Assembly: GCA_013289875.1 (NCBI GenBank)
Contig: JABCZC010000042.1
Location: 1-37,512, forward strand
Direction of reading: 5' to 3'
DNA: 37,512 bases
Source: Acidobacteriota bacterium
GTDB taxonomy: Bacteria > Acidobacteriota > Terriglobia > Terriglobales > Acidobacteriaceae
Shown here: positions 16,015 through 23,060 of the stretch, piece after piece
Position numbering within the stretch: the stretch's first letter is position 1
How the letters are laid out: the number at the start of each line of letters is the position of its first letter
Made by a program: the position numbers and the translations under genes
The notes under the pieces: model-generated
Told to the model about the DNA's origin: nothing
Seen by the model: only the letters and a program-made list of their open reading frames with translations
Databases searched by the model: none

Positions 16015-16052
16015 CTTGGTCACTCCTTAAGTGAGTTAGCAGAGCTAGTGAG

Positions 16053-17117
16053 TCAGTAAGACCTGGGGTGGTAGCCAGTCGTGAGTTCTGCGCGTGGATG
16101 CCTCCACTTCGGCTCCTTGTTCACCGTCGAGTTGGTCATTGAGCGCAGAGCTCGAATCCCTCTGCCATATGCGGAGATCGCAGTGGTGGAGAGCTTTGCG
16201 CCCGGAGGCTCATCCATGAAGGGCATAAATTTGTCTGGAAAGCCGGGCATCGTGCAACCGATACAGATACCACCAACATTCGGACAGCCTCCGATACCGG
16301 CCATCCAGCCGCGCTTGGGCACATTGCAGTTCACCACGGGACCCCAGCAGCCCAGCTTCACGATGCATTTGGGTGAGCTATATGAGGTGGCAAAGTCTCC
16401 ACTTTCGTAATATCCAGCGCGATCGCATCCCTCGTGTACCGTTGTTCCAAACAACCAGGTGGGCCGGAGCTGATCGTCGAGCGGAATCATCGGAGCGAGC
16501 CCCGCCACCTGATAGAGCAGGTAGAGCACAGTCTCCATAAAGTTGTCCGGCTGAACGGGGCAACCGGGAACATTCACGATGGGCAGTCCCGCCTTCGATT
16601 TCCAATCCCAGCCCAGGTAATCGGCGAGACCCATACATCCGGTTGGATTGCCCTCCATCGCATGAATGCCCCCATACGTCGCACAGGTGCCGCAGCCAAT
16701 CACTGCGAGCGCCTTTGGAGAAAGACGATCGATCCACTCATTCGTAGTAATCGGCTGGCCGGTGTCTGGATTGGTTCCCATAGCCGCCCAGTAACCCTCT
16801 TTCTTGATCTTCTCGTTGGGAATGGAACCCTCGACGACCAGGACGAACGGATCAAGCTTGCCTTCTTCCGCCAGATACCAGTACTTCATGAAGTCATCGC
16901 CAACCTCATAGGCAAGAACCGGATTATGCAGGTGCACTTTCGGTAATCCAGGAATTGCGCCGAGCAGGACGTCTTCAATGCTGGGCTGCGTCGCGGCGGT
17001 AATCGACACAGAATCTCCATCACAGCCAAGACCAGCCGTGATCCAGACAATGTGCACTTCGGCTACGGCAGGTTTCTTCTGTGTGACTCGGCCGTAAGGC
17101 ACTGCTTGCTCTGTCAT
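16053..17117 (-). CDS. hhyS: [NiFe] hydrogenase small subunit, group 1h/5
   Basis: Electron-transfer subunit with three Fe-S clusters, partner of the adjacent hhyL (called hhyS1 here). The proximal site reads WITAGLGCDGDS: Cys32 and, where most enzymes have a second Cys, Asp35, followed by Cys145 (GTCATYGG) and Cys186 (PGCPVQP). A 3-Cys/1-Asp proximal cluster is the known mark of group 1h. Other ligands: His228/Cys231 (HEGC), Cys251, Cys257 (LGCWGP), Cys264, Cys278, Cys285 and Cys288 (GGICIGC). There is no Tat signal, so the enzyme is cytoplasmic. 354 residues. The ATG has AGGAG about nine bases upstream. A 214-base gap with inverted repeats precedes it. Confidence 0.95.
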   Translation of the reverse strand: MTEQAVPYGRVTQKKPAVAEVHIVWITAGLGCDGDSVSITAATQPSIEDVLLGAIPGLPKVHLHNPVLAYEVGDDFMKYWYLAEEGKLDPFVLVVEGSIPNEKIKKEGYWAAMGTNPDTGQPITTNEWIDRLSPKALAVIGCGTCATYGGIHAMEGNPTGCMGLADYLGWDWKSKAGLPIVNVPGCPVQPDNFMETVLYLLYQVAGLAPMIPLDDQLRPTWLFGTTVHEGCDRAGYYESGDFATSYSSPKCIVKLGCWGPVVNCNVPKRGWMAGIGGCPNVGGICIGCTMPGFPDKFMPFMDEPPGAKLSTTAISAYGRGIRALRSMTNSTVNKEPKWRHPRAELTTGYHPRSY

Positions 17118-17238
17118 GCCGGAATCTCCTCTCGGAACTACGATCTTTTCTTACGAGATGGCAGGCGGGGTTTCGCCGCCGTCACAAGCGAACAGGCCAT
17201 AGGAACAGAGGCGAAATTCGACTCACAAGCAGGACAGA

Positions 17239-17280
17239 CCCTATTTTTTCTTCATCCGAAATACTTCGGACGGCATAGGG
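17239..17280. promoter_or_regulatory. Nested inverted repeats in the hhyS1 upstream region
   Basis: An inner dyad TCCGAA-ATAC-TTCGGA (17255-17270) is enclosed by an outer dyad, CCCTAT at 17239-17244 and ATAGGG at 17275-17280. It lies between the response-regulator stop and the hhyS1 start, about 120 bases ahead of hhyS1. A further GC-rich hairpin (GGCGG...CCGCC, 17164-17180) is closer to the start. No T-run follows on the coding strand, so a terminator is unlikely. It may be an operator for a second promoter or an RNA processing site separating the regulatory genes from the structural ones. Confidence 0.45.
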
Positions 17281-17331
17281 GATTCCCTGATCCGACGGGT
17301 TGGCGCTTCAAGACCGCACCGAATCGGAGCT

Positions 17332-18036
17332 TTATGAGGTCTTTTCGCTGATTTTCGTTTGAATAGCGTGCTGGACAAGCTCGCGTCCGCTTCGCAGCGA
17401 CAACTTGTCTTTGATATGAGCTTGATAGGTTTCGACCGTCTTCATGCTGAGGTGGAGGTTCTCGGCAATCTGGCGCGTGCCACAGCCTTCGCCGATCAGA
17501 CGGAATACTTCAAGTTCGCGATCGGAAAGAGCGGAAAGACGCGAACTCATATCCGCTGAACCGCCACTGATGTATTGGTGGAGCAACTTGTTTGCCATTC
17601 GATCGCTGAGGTAGATATCTCCACTGAGAATGCGCCGCACGGCAACCAAGACTTTCTCAGTGGCCTCCTGCTTCATGATGTAGCCATTGGCACGGGCCCG
17701 GAGGGCACGTTCAGCGTAAATCGACTCGTCATGCATGGAGAGGATCAACACCGGGAGATCGGGGTACAAGGTTCGGAGATTCTTCAGCAGGTCGAGTCCA
17801 TCGGGACCATTCAGAGATATATCCGCAATCAGAATGTCAGGCCTCTTTGCAGCGATTGCCTTCATGGCGGCCTGCGCCTCTTCCGCTTCGCCGCAAACAA
17901 CCAGATCCTGCTCCCGGTTAATCATTAACGCCAGGCCCTGACGCAACAGAGGGTGGTCATCTACGACAAAGACCGTCTTCCTCCTGACCCGGGTGGCACC
18001 TTGCGACCTGGTCTGCGCGATGGAAGTGCTATGCAT
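17332..18036 (-). CDS. LuxR/NarL-type response regulator
   Basis: DNA-binding regulator of the kinase encoded upstream. The receiver domain (about residues 20-140) has the acidic pair in VFVVDDHPLLRQG, phospho-acceptor Asp72 (LIADISLNGPDG), Ser in LILSMHDES and Lys in GYIMKQEA. The C-terminal LuxR-type helix-turn-helix lies at about 168-230 (LSALSDRELEVFRLIGEGCG, NLHLSMKTVETYQAHI). The ATG overlaps the kinase stop by eight bases, so the two are made together. Its position inside the hydrogenase block implies control of this operon. NarL-type regulators usually bind inverted repeats, and candidates lie at 21041-21059 and 17239-17280. Confidence 0.93.
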   Translation of the reverse strand: MHSTSIAQTRSQGATRVRRKTVFVVDDHPLLRQGLALMINREQDLVVCGEAEEAQAAMKAIAAKRPDILIADISLNGPDGLDLLKNLRTLYPDLPVLILSMHDESIYAERALRARANGYIMKQEATEKVLVAVRRILSGDIYLSDRMANKLLHQYISGGSADMSSRLSALSDRELEVFRLIGEGCGTRQIAENLHLSMKTVETYQAHIKDKLSLRSGRELVQHAIQTKISEKTS

Positions 18037-19621
18037 CGCTCTTCACCGGAAAGGTGCAGGTAACCACCGTTCCCTGAGTAGTGTCTGGTCGTACTTCAAG
18101 AGCTCCGCCAATGATTCCAGCCCGGTAATTCATGATATGGAGTCCCATGCCCTGGGTGGCCGCAAGGCCTTCCGCAATACCCTTGCCGTCGTCTTTAATC
18201 GTCAATTTGCCCCTGCCCTGTTCGGCCGTCAATTGAATCAGGATCTTCCGCGGATCGCCGTGCTTGATCGCATTGTTCACCGCCTCTTGAGCGATGTGAT
18301 AGAGATGCGTAGCCATAGCGTCGTCGTGAATCAGGACAGGCGCTTCACACTGGAACCGGCATGGCACTCCAAAGATATCTTCTACTTCAGCCGCCCACAG
18401 CTGCAGTGCAGACATCAACCCCTGCGCATCGGAAACTACGGGAAGCAGCCCTCTGGCTAACTCGCGGGTCTTATGGATCGCTTCGTTTACCAGCCTCACG
18501 ATCTTGGTTGCGTCATCGGCCTCTGACCTCTTTTTCTCCGTTAGCTTCGCTTCATGCACCTTTGCCATGAAGGCGATCCCGGTCAGATGTTGACCGAGAC
18601 CGTCATGCAGATCCTGCCCGATTCGACGCTGTTCCCGTGCGCTGATGTCCAGAATCGCTTTCTCCAAATGCTTTCGCTCGGTAATGTCTATGCCTGTGGC
18701 GATGATGTAATTGGAGGTGTCCCCAACGCCCGGCAGCAGCGTGCTCGTCCAGGCGATCAGCCGCTGGTCTCCATGCCGCGTCACCCAACAACTCTGATAA
18801 TCGTGAGGGAGAAGGTCGGCGCGCATGACTTCAAAGATGCTCCTGAAGCGGTCTGCCTCTTCCCCGAAAAGAAACAGGTCCCAGACACATCTGCCCTGAG
18901 CCTCCTCCTTCGTATATCCGGTGGTGAGTTCGCATGCCGGATTGAATCGCAGGATGCGTCCTTCGCCGTCGAGGACGACGACCAGAGCCCCCACCGTATC
19001 CAGGATCGTTGAAACGAAGTTGCGCTCTTCCTGGAGCTCTTCTTCGATACGTTTGATGTCCGAAATATCGAATGCAACGCCGTGAATAAACCAAGGGCGG
19101 CCGTCCTCCCGTCGCTTCATCCTTGCGTCGCAGTGGAACCAGATGACGCGACCATCGCGCGCGATCACCCGGTATGAGGACCGCAGGGGCTTGCCCGAGA
19201 GGAACATTTCGGCCGCCTCCAGGCTCCAGCGCTGCTTATCATCGGGATGAATGCGCTGATACCAGCGAACGGGGTCTTCCAGCCACTCCTCTCGCGAATA
19301 GCCTAATGCCTCCTCGATCTGTGGGCTAATATAAGCTTCGCTGATACCCCGGTCGAGATAAGCCATGAAGACAACCGCCGGTATCTGCTCCAGCAGTGCG
19401 CGATATTTCGCCTCAAGATTCGGCGTTGGCGCATCCGGCGGCTTGGCATTCCTTTTGGATGGTTGGTCGAAGACATTCCCGAGAGTTGTGCCTGAGTCGG
19501 CAAAGACTCTGGCAAGATCGAGAAGAACCGCTTCCGCTTCGCCGATATCCAGTAATCCTTCATTGAAAGCTGGGGGCCGATTCTTGGTCGGTTTACTGGC
19601 GGTTCGCGCTAACGACGACAT
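18029..19621 (-). CDS. Soluble PAS-PAS sensor histidine kinase (HPK7/NarX-like)
   Basis: A 530-residue kinase with no membrane span, so it senses a cytoplasmic signal. The first 70 residues are unassigned and include a helix (GEAEAVLLDLARVFADSG). PAS1 is at about 70-190 (SPQIEEALGYSREEWLEDP, RIHPDD). PAS2 is at about 200-315 (GRILRFNPACELTTGYT). HisKA_3 follows with phospho-acceptor His339 in RRIGQDLHDGLGQHLTG. HATPase shows HIAQEAVNNAIKHG, DDGKGI and GMGLHIM. It is 39 bases downstream of hhyS2 and overlaps the regulator. The layout recalls H2-sensing HoxJ, where a PAS kinase contacts a hydrogenase small subunit, but the kinase class differs. The signal (H2, redox or O2) is not readable. Confidence 0.92.
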   Translation of the reverse strand: MSSLARTASKPTKNRPPAFNEGLLDIGEAEAVLLDLARVFADSGTTLGNVFDQPSKRNAKPPDAPTPNLEAKYRALLEQIPAVVFMAYLDRGISEAYISPQIEEALGYSREEWLEDPVRWYQRIHPDDKQRWSLEAAEMFLSGKPLRSSYRVIARDGRVIWFHCDARMKRREDGRPWFIHGVAFDISDIKRIEEELQEERNFVSTILDTVGALVVVLDGEGRILRFNPACELTTGYTKEEAQGRCVWDLFLFGEEADRFRSIFEVMRADLLPHDYQSCWVTRHGDQRLIAWTSTLLPGVGDTSNYIIATGIDITERKHLEKAILDISAREQRRIGQDLHDGLGQHLTGIAFMAKVHEAKLTEKKRSEADDATKIVRLVNEAIHKTRELARGLLPVVSDAQGLMSALQLWAAEVEDIFGVPCRFQCEAPVLIHDDAMATHLYHIAQEAVNNAIKHGDPRKILIQLTAEQGRGKLTIKDDGKGIAEGLAATQGMGLHIMNYRAGIIGGALEVRPDTTQGTVVTCTFPVKSDA

Positions 19622-19660
19622 GGCTCACTCCGAATAATGCCTGCTTAATCATTTGGCCTT

Positions 19661-20722
19661 TCAATCAGAGAATCCCTGCGCATCATTGTGGTTGCCCGGC
19701 TCATGACGCCTTTGCCGCCAGCTTGGCTCCTTATTGAGAGACGCCTGCGTAAAGCGGCGCAATGCGTGGATCGCTCGCCCGTAGGTTTGGACCGCAGCTG
19801 AAGACAACAGCGAGCCGGGTGGCTGGTCCATGAACGGCATAAACTTATCTGGAAATCCCGGCATCGTGCATCCGATGCAGATACCGCCCACATTTGGGCA
19901 TCCGCCAACCCCACCCATCCAGCCGCGCTTGCCCACATTGCACTGCACAACTGGTCCCCAGCACCCGAGTTTCACGATGCAGAGCGGTGAGCCATATTCT
20001 TCCGCAAACTGTGCCTGTTCGTAATAGCCGCCGCGATCGCAGCCCTCATGAACTGTGGCCCCGAAGAGCCAGGCGGGACGCAAGGCATCGTCCAGTGGGA
20101 TCATTGGAGCGCGTCCGGCAGCCATGGTCAGCAGGTAGAGAAGAGTTTCCGTGAAATTATCGGGTTGGACCGGGCAGCCAGGAATGCAAACAATTGGAAT
20201 ATCCGCTTTCGAACGCCACTGCCAGCCGAGATAATCCGGCAGACCCATGCACCCGGTCGGATTGCCTTCCATGGCGTGGATTCCGCCGTAGGTCGCGCAC
20301 GTCCCGGCTGCAATGATCGCCCACGCTTTCGGCGCAAGCCGGTCAATCCATTCACACGTTGTAATTGGCTGGCCTGTCACGCGGTCTGTGCCGAAGGATG
20401 CCCAATAGCCTTCTTTCTTGTTCGATTCGTCAGGAACCGAGCCCTCAATGACCAAAATAAAAGGCTTCGACTTACCCGCCGCCGCGATGTGGAAGCGCTC
20501 CATGAAGTCGTCTCCGACTTCAAGTGCAAGAAATGGATTGTGGAGATATACCTTTGGAATCCAGGGCAGATTCCCCAACACAATGTCTTCAAGGCTGGGC
20601 TGGGTGGCGCCGGTCGCGGCAATTGTGTCTCCATCGCAGCCAAGACCCGCCGTGATCCACAGAATGGCAATTTCCGGAAGGGTTTGTGGCTTGCGAGCCG
20701 AGCGTCGATCAGATCCGATCAC
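19661..20722 (-). CDS. Second [NiFe] hydrogenase small subunit (orphan, group 1h-like)
   Basis: Close paralogue of the subunit at 16053-17117; by eye about two thirds of positions are identical (not computed). It keeps the same proximal site (GLGCDGDT), GTCATYGG, PGCPVQP, HEGCDR, LGCWGP and GGICIGC, so all visible cluster ligands are present. One difference is AAGTCA where hhyS1 has GCGTCA; that first Cys is not a standard ligand. The C-terminus diverges. No second large subunit lies beside it; it is followed by the PAS kinase. GTG at 20722 has AGAGGTGA eight bases upstream and is preferred over GTG at 20734. It may pair alternately with HhyL, or act as a sensor. Named hhyS2 only for reference. 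Confidence 0.9.
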   Translation of the reverse strand: MIGSDRRSARKPQTLPEIAILWITAGLGCDGDTIAATGATQPSLEDIVLGNLPWIPKVYLHNPFLALEVGDDFMERFHIAAAGKSKPFILVIEGSVPDESNKKEGYWASFGTDRVTGQPITTCEWIDRLAPKAWAIIAAGTCATYGGIHAMEGNPTGCMGLPDYLGWQWRSKADIPIVCIPGCPVQPDNFTETLLYLLTMAAGRAPMIPLDDALRPAWLFGATVHEGCDRGGYYEQAQFAEEYGSPLCIVKLGCWGPVVQCNVGKRGWMGGVGGCPNVGGICIGCTMPGFPDKFMPFMDQPPGSLLSSAAVQTYGRAIHALRRFTQASLNKEPSWRQRRHEPGNHNDAQGFSD

Positions 20723-20737
20723 GAAGCTAGTCACCTC

Positions 20738-20759
20738 TCAATGCGGGACACCGCATTGA
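20738..20759 (-). promoter_or_regulatory. Perfect 9-bp stem-loop just upstream of the hhyS2 ribosome site
   Basis: TCAATGCGG and CCGCATTGA form a perfect 9-bp inverted repeat around a 4-base loop. It ends just upstream of the AGAGGTGA ribosome site and GTG start of hhyS2. It has no T-run after it, so it is unlikely to be a terminator. It could set the ratio between the micro-protein and the small subunit, mark an mRNA processing point, or gate translation. Confidence 0.55.
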
Positions 20760-20889
20760 AATCACGCGTCCATCTTCGGCCCCAAACTCAAATTAGGCAA
20801 GGCGAGCAACCGTCTGCCCAGGGAAGAAGAGCGCCATGGCATGGAGTCACCTCGGATTAGCCGAAGGCATGCCTAGTCGCTGATTTTAG

Positions 20890-20991
20890 TTACATGCAGC
20901 GTATCCTGAGATAGCGGCGAATATCCGGCGCCATCGTGACCAACAGTGTAAGCACGCCCAGGGAAGCCATGGTCAAAATTACTCTTTTCAT
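20890..20991 (-). CDS. 33-aa micro-protein ahead of hhyS2 (DUF6893-like)
   Basis: Very short gene, too small for usual ORF lists. ATG at 20991, TAA at 20890-20892, 33 residues: a Lys-Arg start (MKRVIL), one hydrophobic stretch at about residues 4-19 (VILTMASLGVLTLLVT), and the tail APDIRRYLRIRCM. A good ribosome site, GGGGTGA, lies seven bases before the ATG. The tail matches that of the 71-aa membrane protein at 10024-10239 (PDIERYLKLRTM), which makes chance coding unlikely. It resembles the tiny family I remember as DUF6893. Predicted to insert in the membrane with a basic cytoplasmic tail. As first gene of the block, it may anchor or guide the small subunit encoded after it (inference). 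Confidence 0.72.
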   Translation of the reverse strand: MKRVILTMASLGVLTLLVTMAPDIRRYLRIRCM

Positions 20992-21040
20992 TTATGTTTC
21001 ACCCCGTAATCATTCGATAGATTTTCGATCCAAGATTTAG

Positions 21041-21059
21041 AAATTGGAGGAACCAATTT
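21041..21059. promoter_or_regulatory. Inverted repeat AAATTGG-N5-CCAATTT, candidate operator
   Basis: Perfect 7-bp inverted repeat with a 5-base spacer, about 50 bases upstream of the micro-protein start. It lies in the 276-base gap between the phosphoglucomutase gene and the hydrogenase block, where the block's promoter should be. The dyad shape fits a dimeric regulator such as the LuxR-type protein encoded in the block. A second short repeat (GCTGA-N4-TCAGC, 21149-21162) is nearby. No convincing sigma-54 -24/-12 or strong sigma-70 boxes were found by eye. Confidence 0.45.
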
Positions 21060-21267
21060 TATTAGATGGTTCAGGGCCGCATCGCGTTTAAGGTAAGCCG
21101 TAGTTCCTGGTCTCGCTAAGCAGTCTCGCGAACCGTCCCCATTTGCTGGCTGAAGAATCAGCGAGATGACCAATCGTTTCTATCGCTTCTCTCCATTTTG
21201 GCTCCAGTCGAAGTCCCAGTGCACCACATGCCCCTGCCGGTGATCTGAGCAACAGCTTCGCGCTATT

Positions 21268-22932
21268 TCAGGCGAGTGCATTGGCTACGATCCGTTGAGC
21301 CTCATCCACAATGCTGTCGAGATGGGTTTCGTCGTTGAAGCTTTCCGCATAGATCTTGTAGAGGTTTTCGGTACCGGAGGGCCGGGCCGCGAACCAGCCA
21401 GTTTCGGCGACAACCTTCAGGCCCCCGATGGGCGCATTGTTGCCGGGAGCGTGCGTTTGTTTGGCGATAATTCGTTCGCCCGCCAGCTGTGATTCCTTCA
21501 CCGAATCAGCAGACAGTTTACTCAGCTTGGCCTTCTGCTCCGGGCTGGCCGGCGCATCGATCCGTGTGTAATAAGGCATTCCGAATCTTCGGGCCAACTC
21601 GGAGAAGTGCTGGCCCGGATCCTTACCGGTGCGTGCAGTGATCTCCGCCGCCAGCAGAGCCATGATGGGGCCGTCCTTGTCTGTTGTCCACACGGTGCCA
21701 TCCTGCCGCAGCAGGCTGGCCCCCGCGCTCTCTTCTCCACCGAAGCAGAAGGAGCCATCAAAAAGGCCTGAAACGAACCATTTGAAGCCGACTGGCGTCT
21801 CCGATAACTGCCTTCCGAGACTGTTCACCACTCTGTCGATCATGCTGCTGCTGACCACAGTCTTGCCGACAATGACGTTTGCGCGCCACTCCGGACGATG
21901 GGTCAGTAAATACTGGATGGCCACAGCAAGATAGTGGTTGGGATTCATCAGGCCTGCAGAGGGGGTGACGATCCCGTGGCGGTCTGAATCGGGATCGTTG
22001 GCAAAGGCTACCTGGTACTTATCTTTCAGGCGAAGAAGACTTGCCATGGCATATGGGCTGGAACAGTCCATGCGAATCTTGCCGTCGTGGTCGACAGTCA
22101 TGAAGGAGAATGTCGGGTCGATGACCGGATTTACTACGTCGATCTGTAGTCCATAGATCGAATTGACCTGGTCCCAATAGGGACCAAATGCGCCGCCCAG
22201 CGGGTCGACTCCGAGCTTCAGTTCGGCATCCCGGATTGCCTCCATGTCGACGGTATTTTTCAGGTCCTTAATGTACGGAAGCGCAAAGTCCTCCTCATGC
22301 GTCGTTGCAGCCTTGATTGCCCGCGAATAAGGGATGCGTTTTACGTCAGCGTTGTTGGCCCGGAGCAGATCATTGGCGCGCTGCTCAACCCAGCGCGTCA
22401 CGTCGGTGTCCGCTGGACCTCCATTCGTTGGGTTGTACTTGAACCCGCCATCTTCAGGAGGGTTGTGGGAGGGCGTGATGACAATACCATCAGCGAGATG
22501 GTCCTTCCGGCCTCGGTTATAAACGAGGATGGCGTGCGAAATCACCGGAGTGGCTGTCACGCCATCGTTGTGTTGGATTATCGTCTCGACGCTGTTGGCC
22601 GCCAGCACTTCGAGGGCGGTGATCTGGGCAGGCGCGGATAGCGCGTGTGTGTCTTTGCCCATGAGAAGCGGTCCATCGGTACCCCGCATGCGCCGGTAAT
22701 CGCAGATGGCCTGGGTAATGGCCAGGATATGCGACTCGGTGAAAGTTCCCTTTAGCGGCGTGCCACGGTGGCCGCTGGTTCCGAAGCTGACCATCTGGGT
22801 CGAGTCACCCAAGTCTGGGCGGCGTTCGAGATATTGCTGGTTGAGATCGTCGAGGTTGATCAGCATCTCCTTGGGAGCCGGCTTCCCTGCCAGAGGGGAT
22901 ATACGGGATTGCACTTTTGCTTCGGTCGCCAT
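21268..22932 (-). CDS. pgm: Phosphoglucomutase (alpha-D-glucose phosphate-specific)
   Basis: Interconverts glucose 1-phosphate and glucose 6-phosphate in the cytoplasm, joining glycogen breakdown to glycolysis. Visible motifs: SFGTSGHRG near residue 50, the phosphoserine loop [12 protein letters not shown] near residue 150, the Mg site NDPDSDRHG, the sugar loop GGEESAG and the C-terminal phosphate loop [13 protein letters not shown]. The 554 residues match the bacterial Pgm subfamily. The ATG has AGGAG about eight bases upstream. It lies 128 bases downstream of glycogen phosphorylase on the same strand, so one pathway is encoded together. The hydrogenase block begins 276 bases further on. Confidence 0.95.
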   Translation of the reverse strand: MATEAKVQSRISPLAGKPAPKEMLINLDDLNQQYLERRPDLGDSTQMVSFGTSGHRGTPLKGTFTESHILAITQAICDYRRMRGTDGPLLMGKDTHALSAPAQITALEVLAANSVETIIQHNDGVTATPVISHAILVYNRGRKDHLADGIVITPSHNPPEDGGFKYNPTNGGPADTDVTRWVEQRANDLLRANNADVKRIPYSRAIKAATTHEEDFALPYIKDLKNTVDMEAIRDAELKLGVDPLGGAFGPYWDQVNSIYGLQIDVVNPVIDPTFSFMTVDHDGKIRMDCSSPYAMASLLRLKDKYQVAFANDPDSDRHGIVTPSAGLMNPNHYLAVAIQYLLTHRPEWRANVIVGKTVVSSSMIDRVVNSLGRQLSETPVGFKWFVSGLFDGSFCFGGEESAGASLLRQDGTVWTTDKDGPIMALLAAEITARTGKDPGQHFSELARRFGMPYYTRIDAPASPEQKAKLSKLSADSVKESQLAGERIIAKQTHAPGNNAPIGGLKVVAETGWFAARPSGTENLYKIYAESFNDETHLDSIVDEAQRIVANALA

Positions 22933-23060
22933 CGCGCGCTCCTAAAAAGCGGTACTGGGGAAACGTTCTCAGGAAGAATATAACCACATCCGGCTCGCGG
23001 CGTGCCATAGCAGGCAGTTCGTCGTGGGCTTCCTAGATAAGCGTGGATATCGGTGGCGGA

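Noticed and set aside
20988..21173. 61-codon minus-strand frame overlapping the micro-protein start region
   Set aside because: Only its end overlaps the real 33-aa gene, in another frame; no ribosome site and no motif.
20992..21267. Sigma-54 promoter for the hydrogenase block
   Set aside because: No GG-N10-GC pattern with good flanks was found by eye, and the regulator lacks a sigma-54 activation domain.
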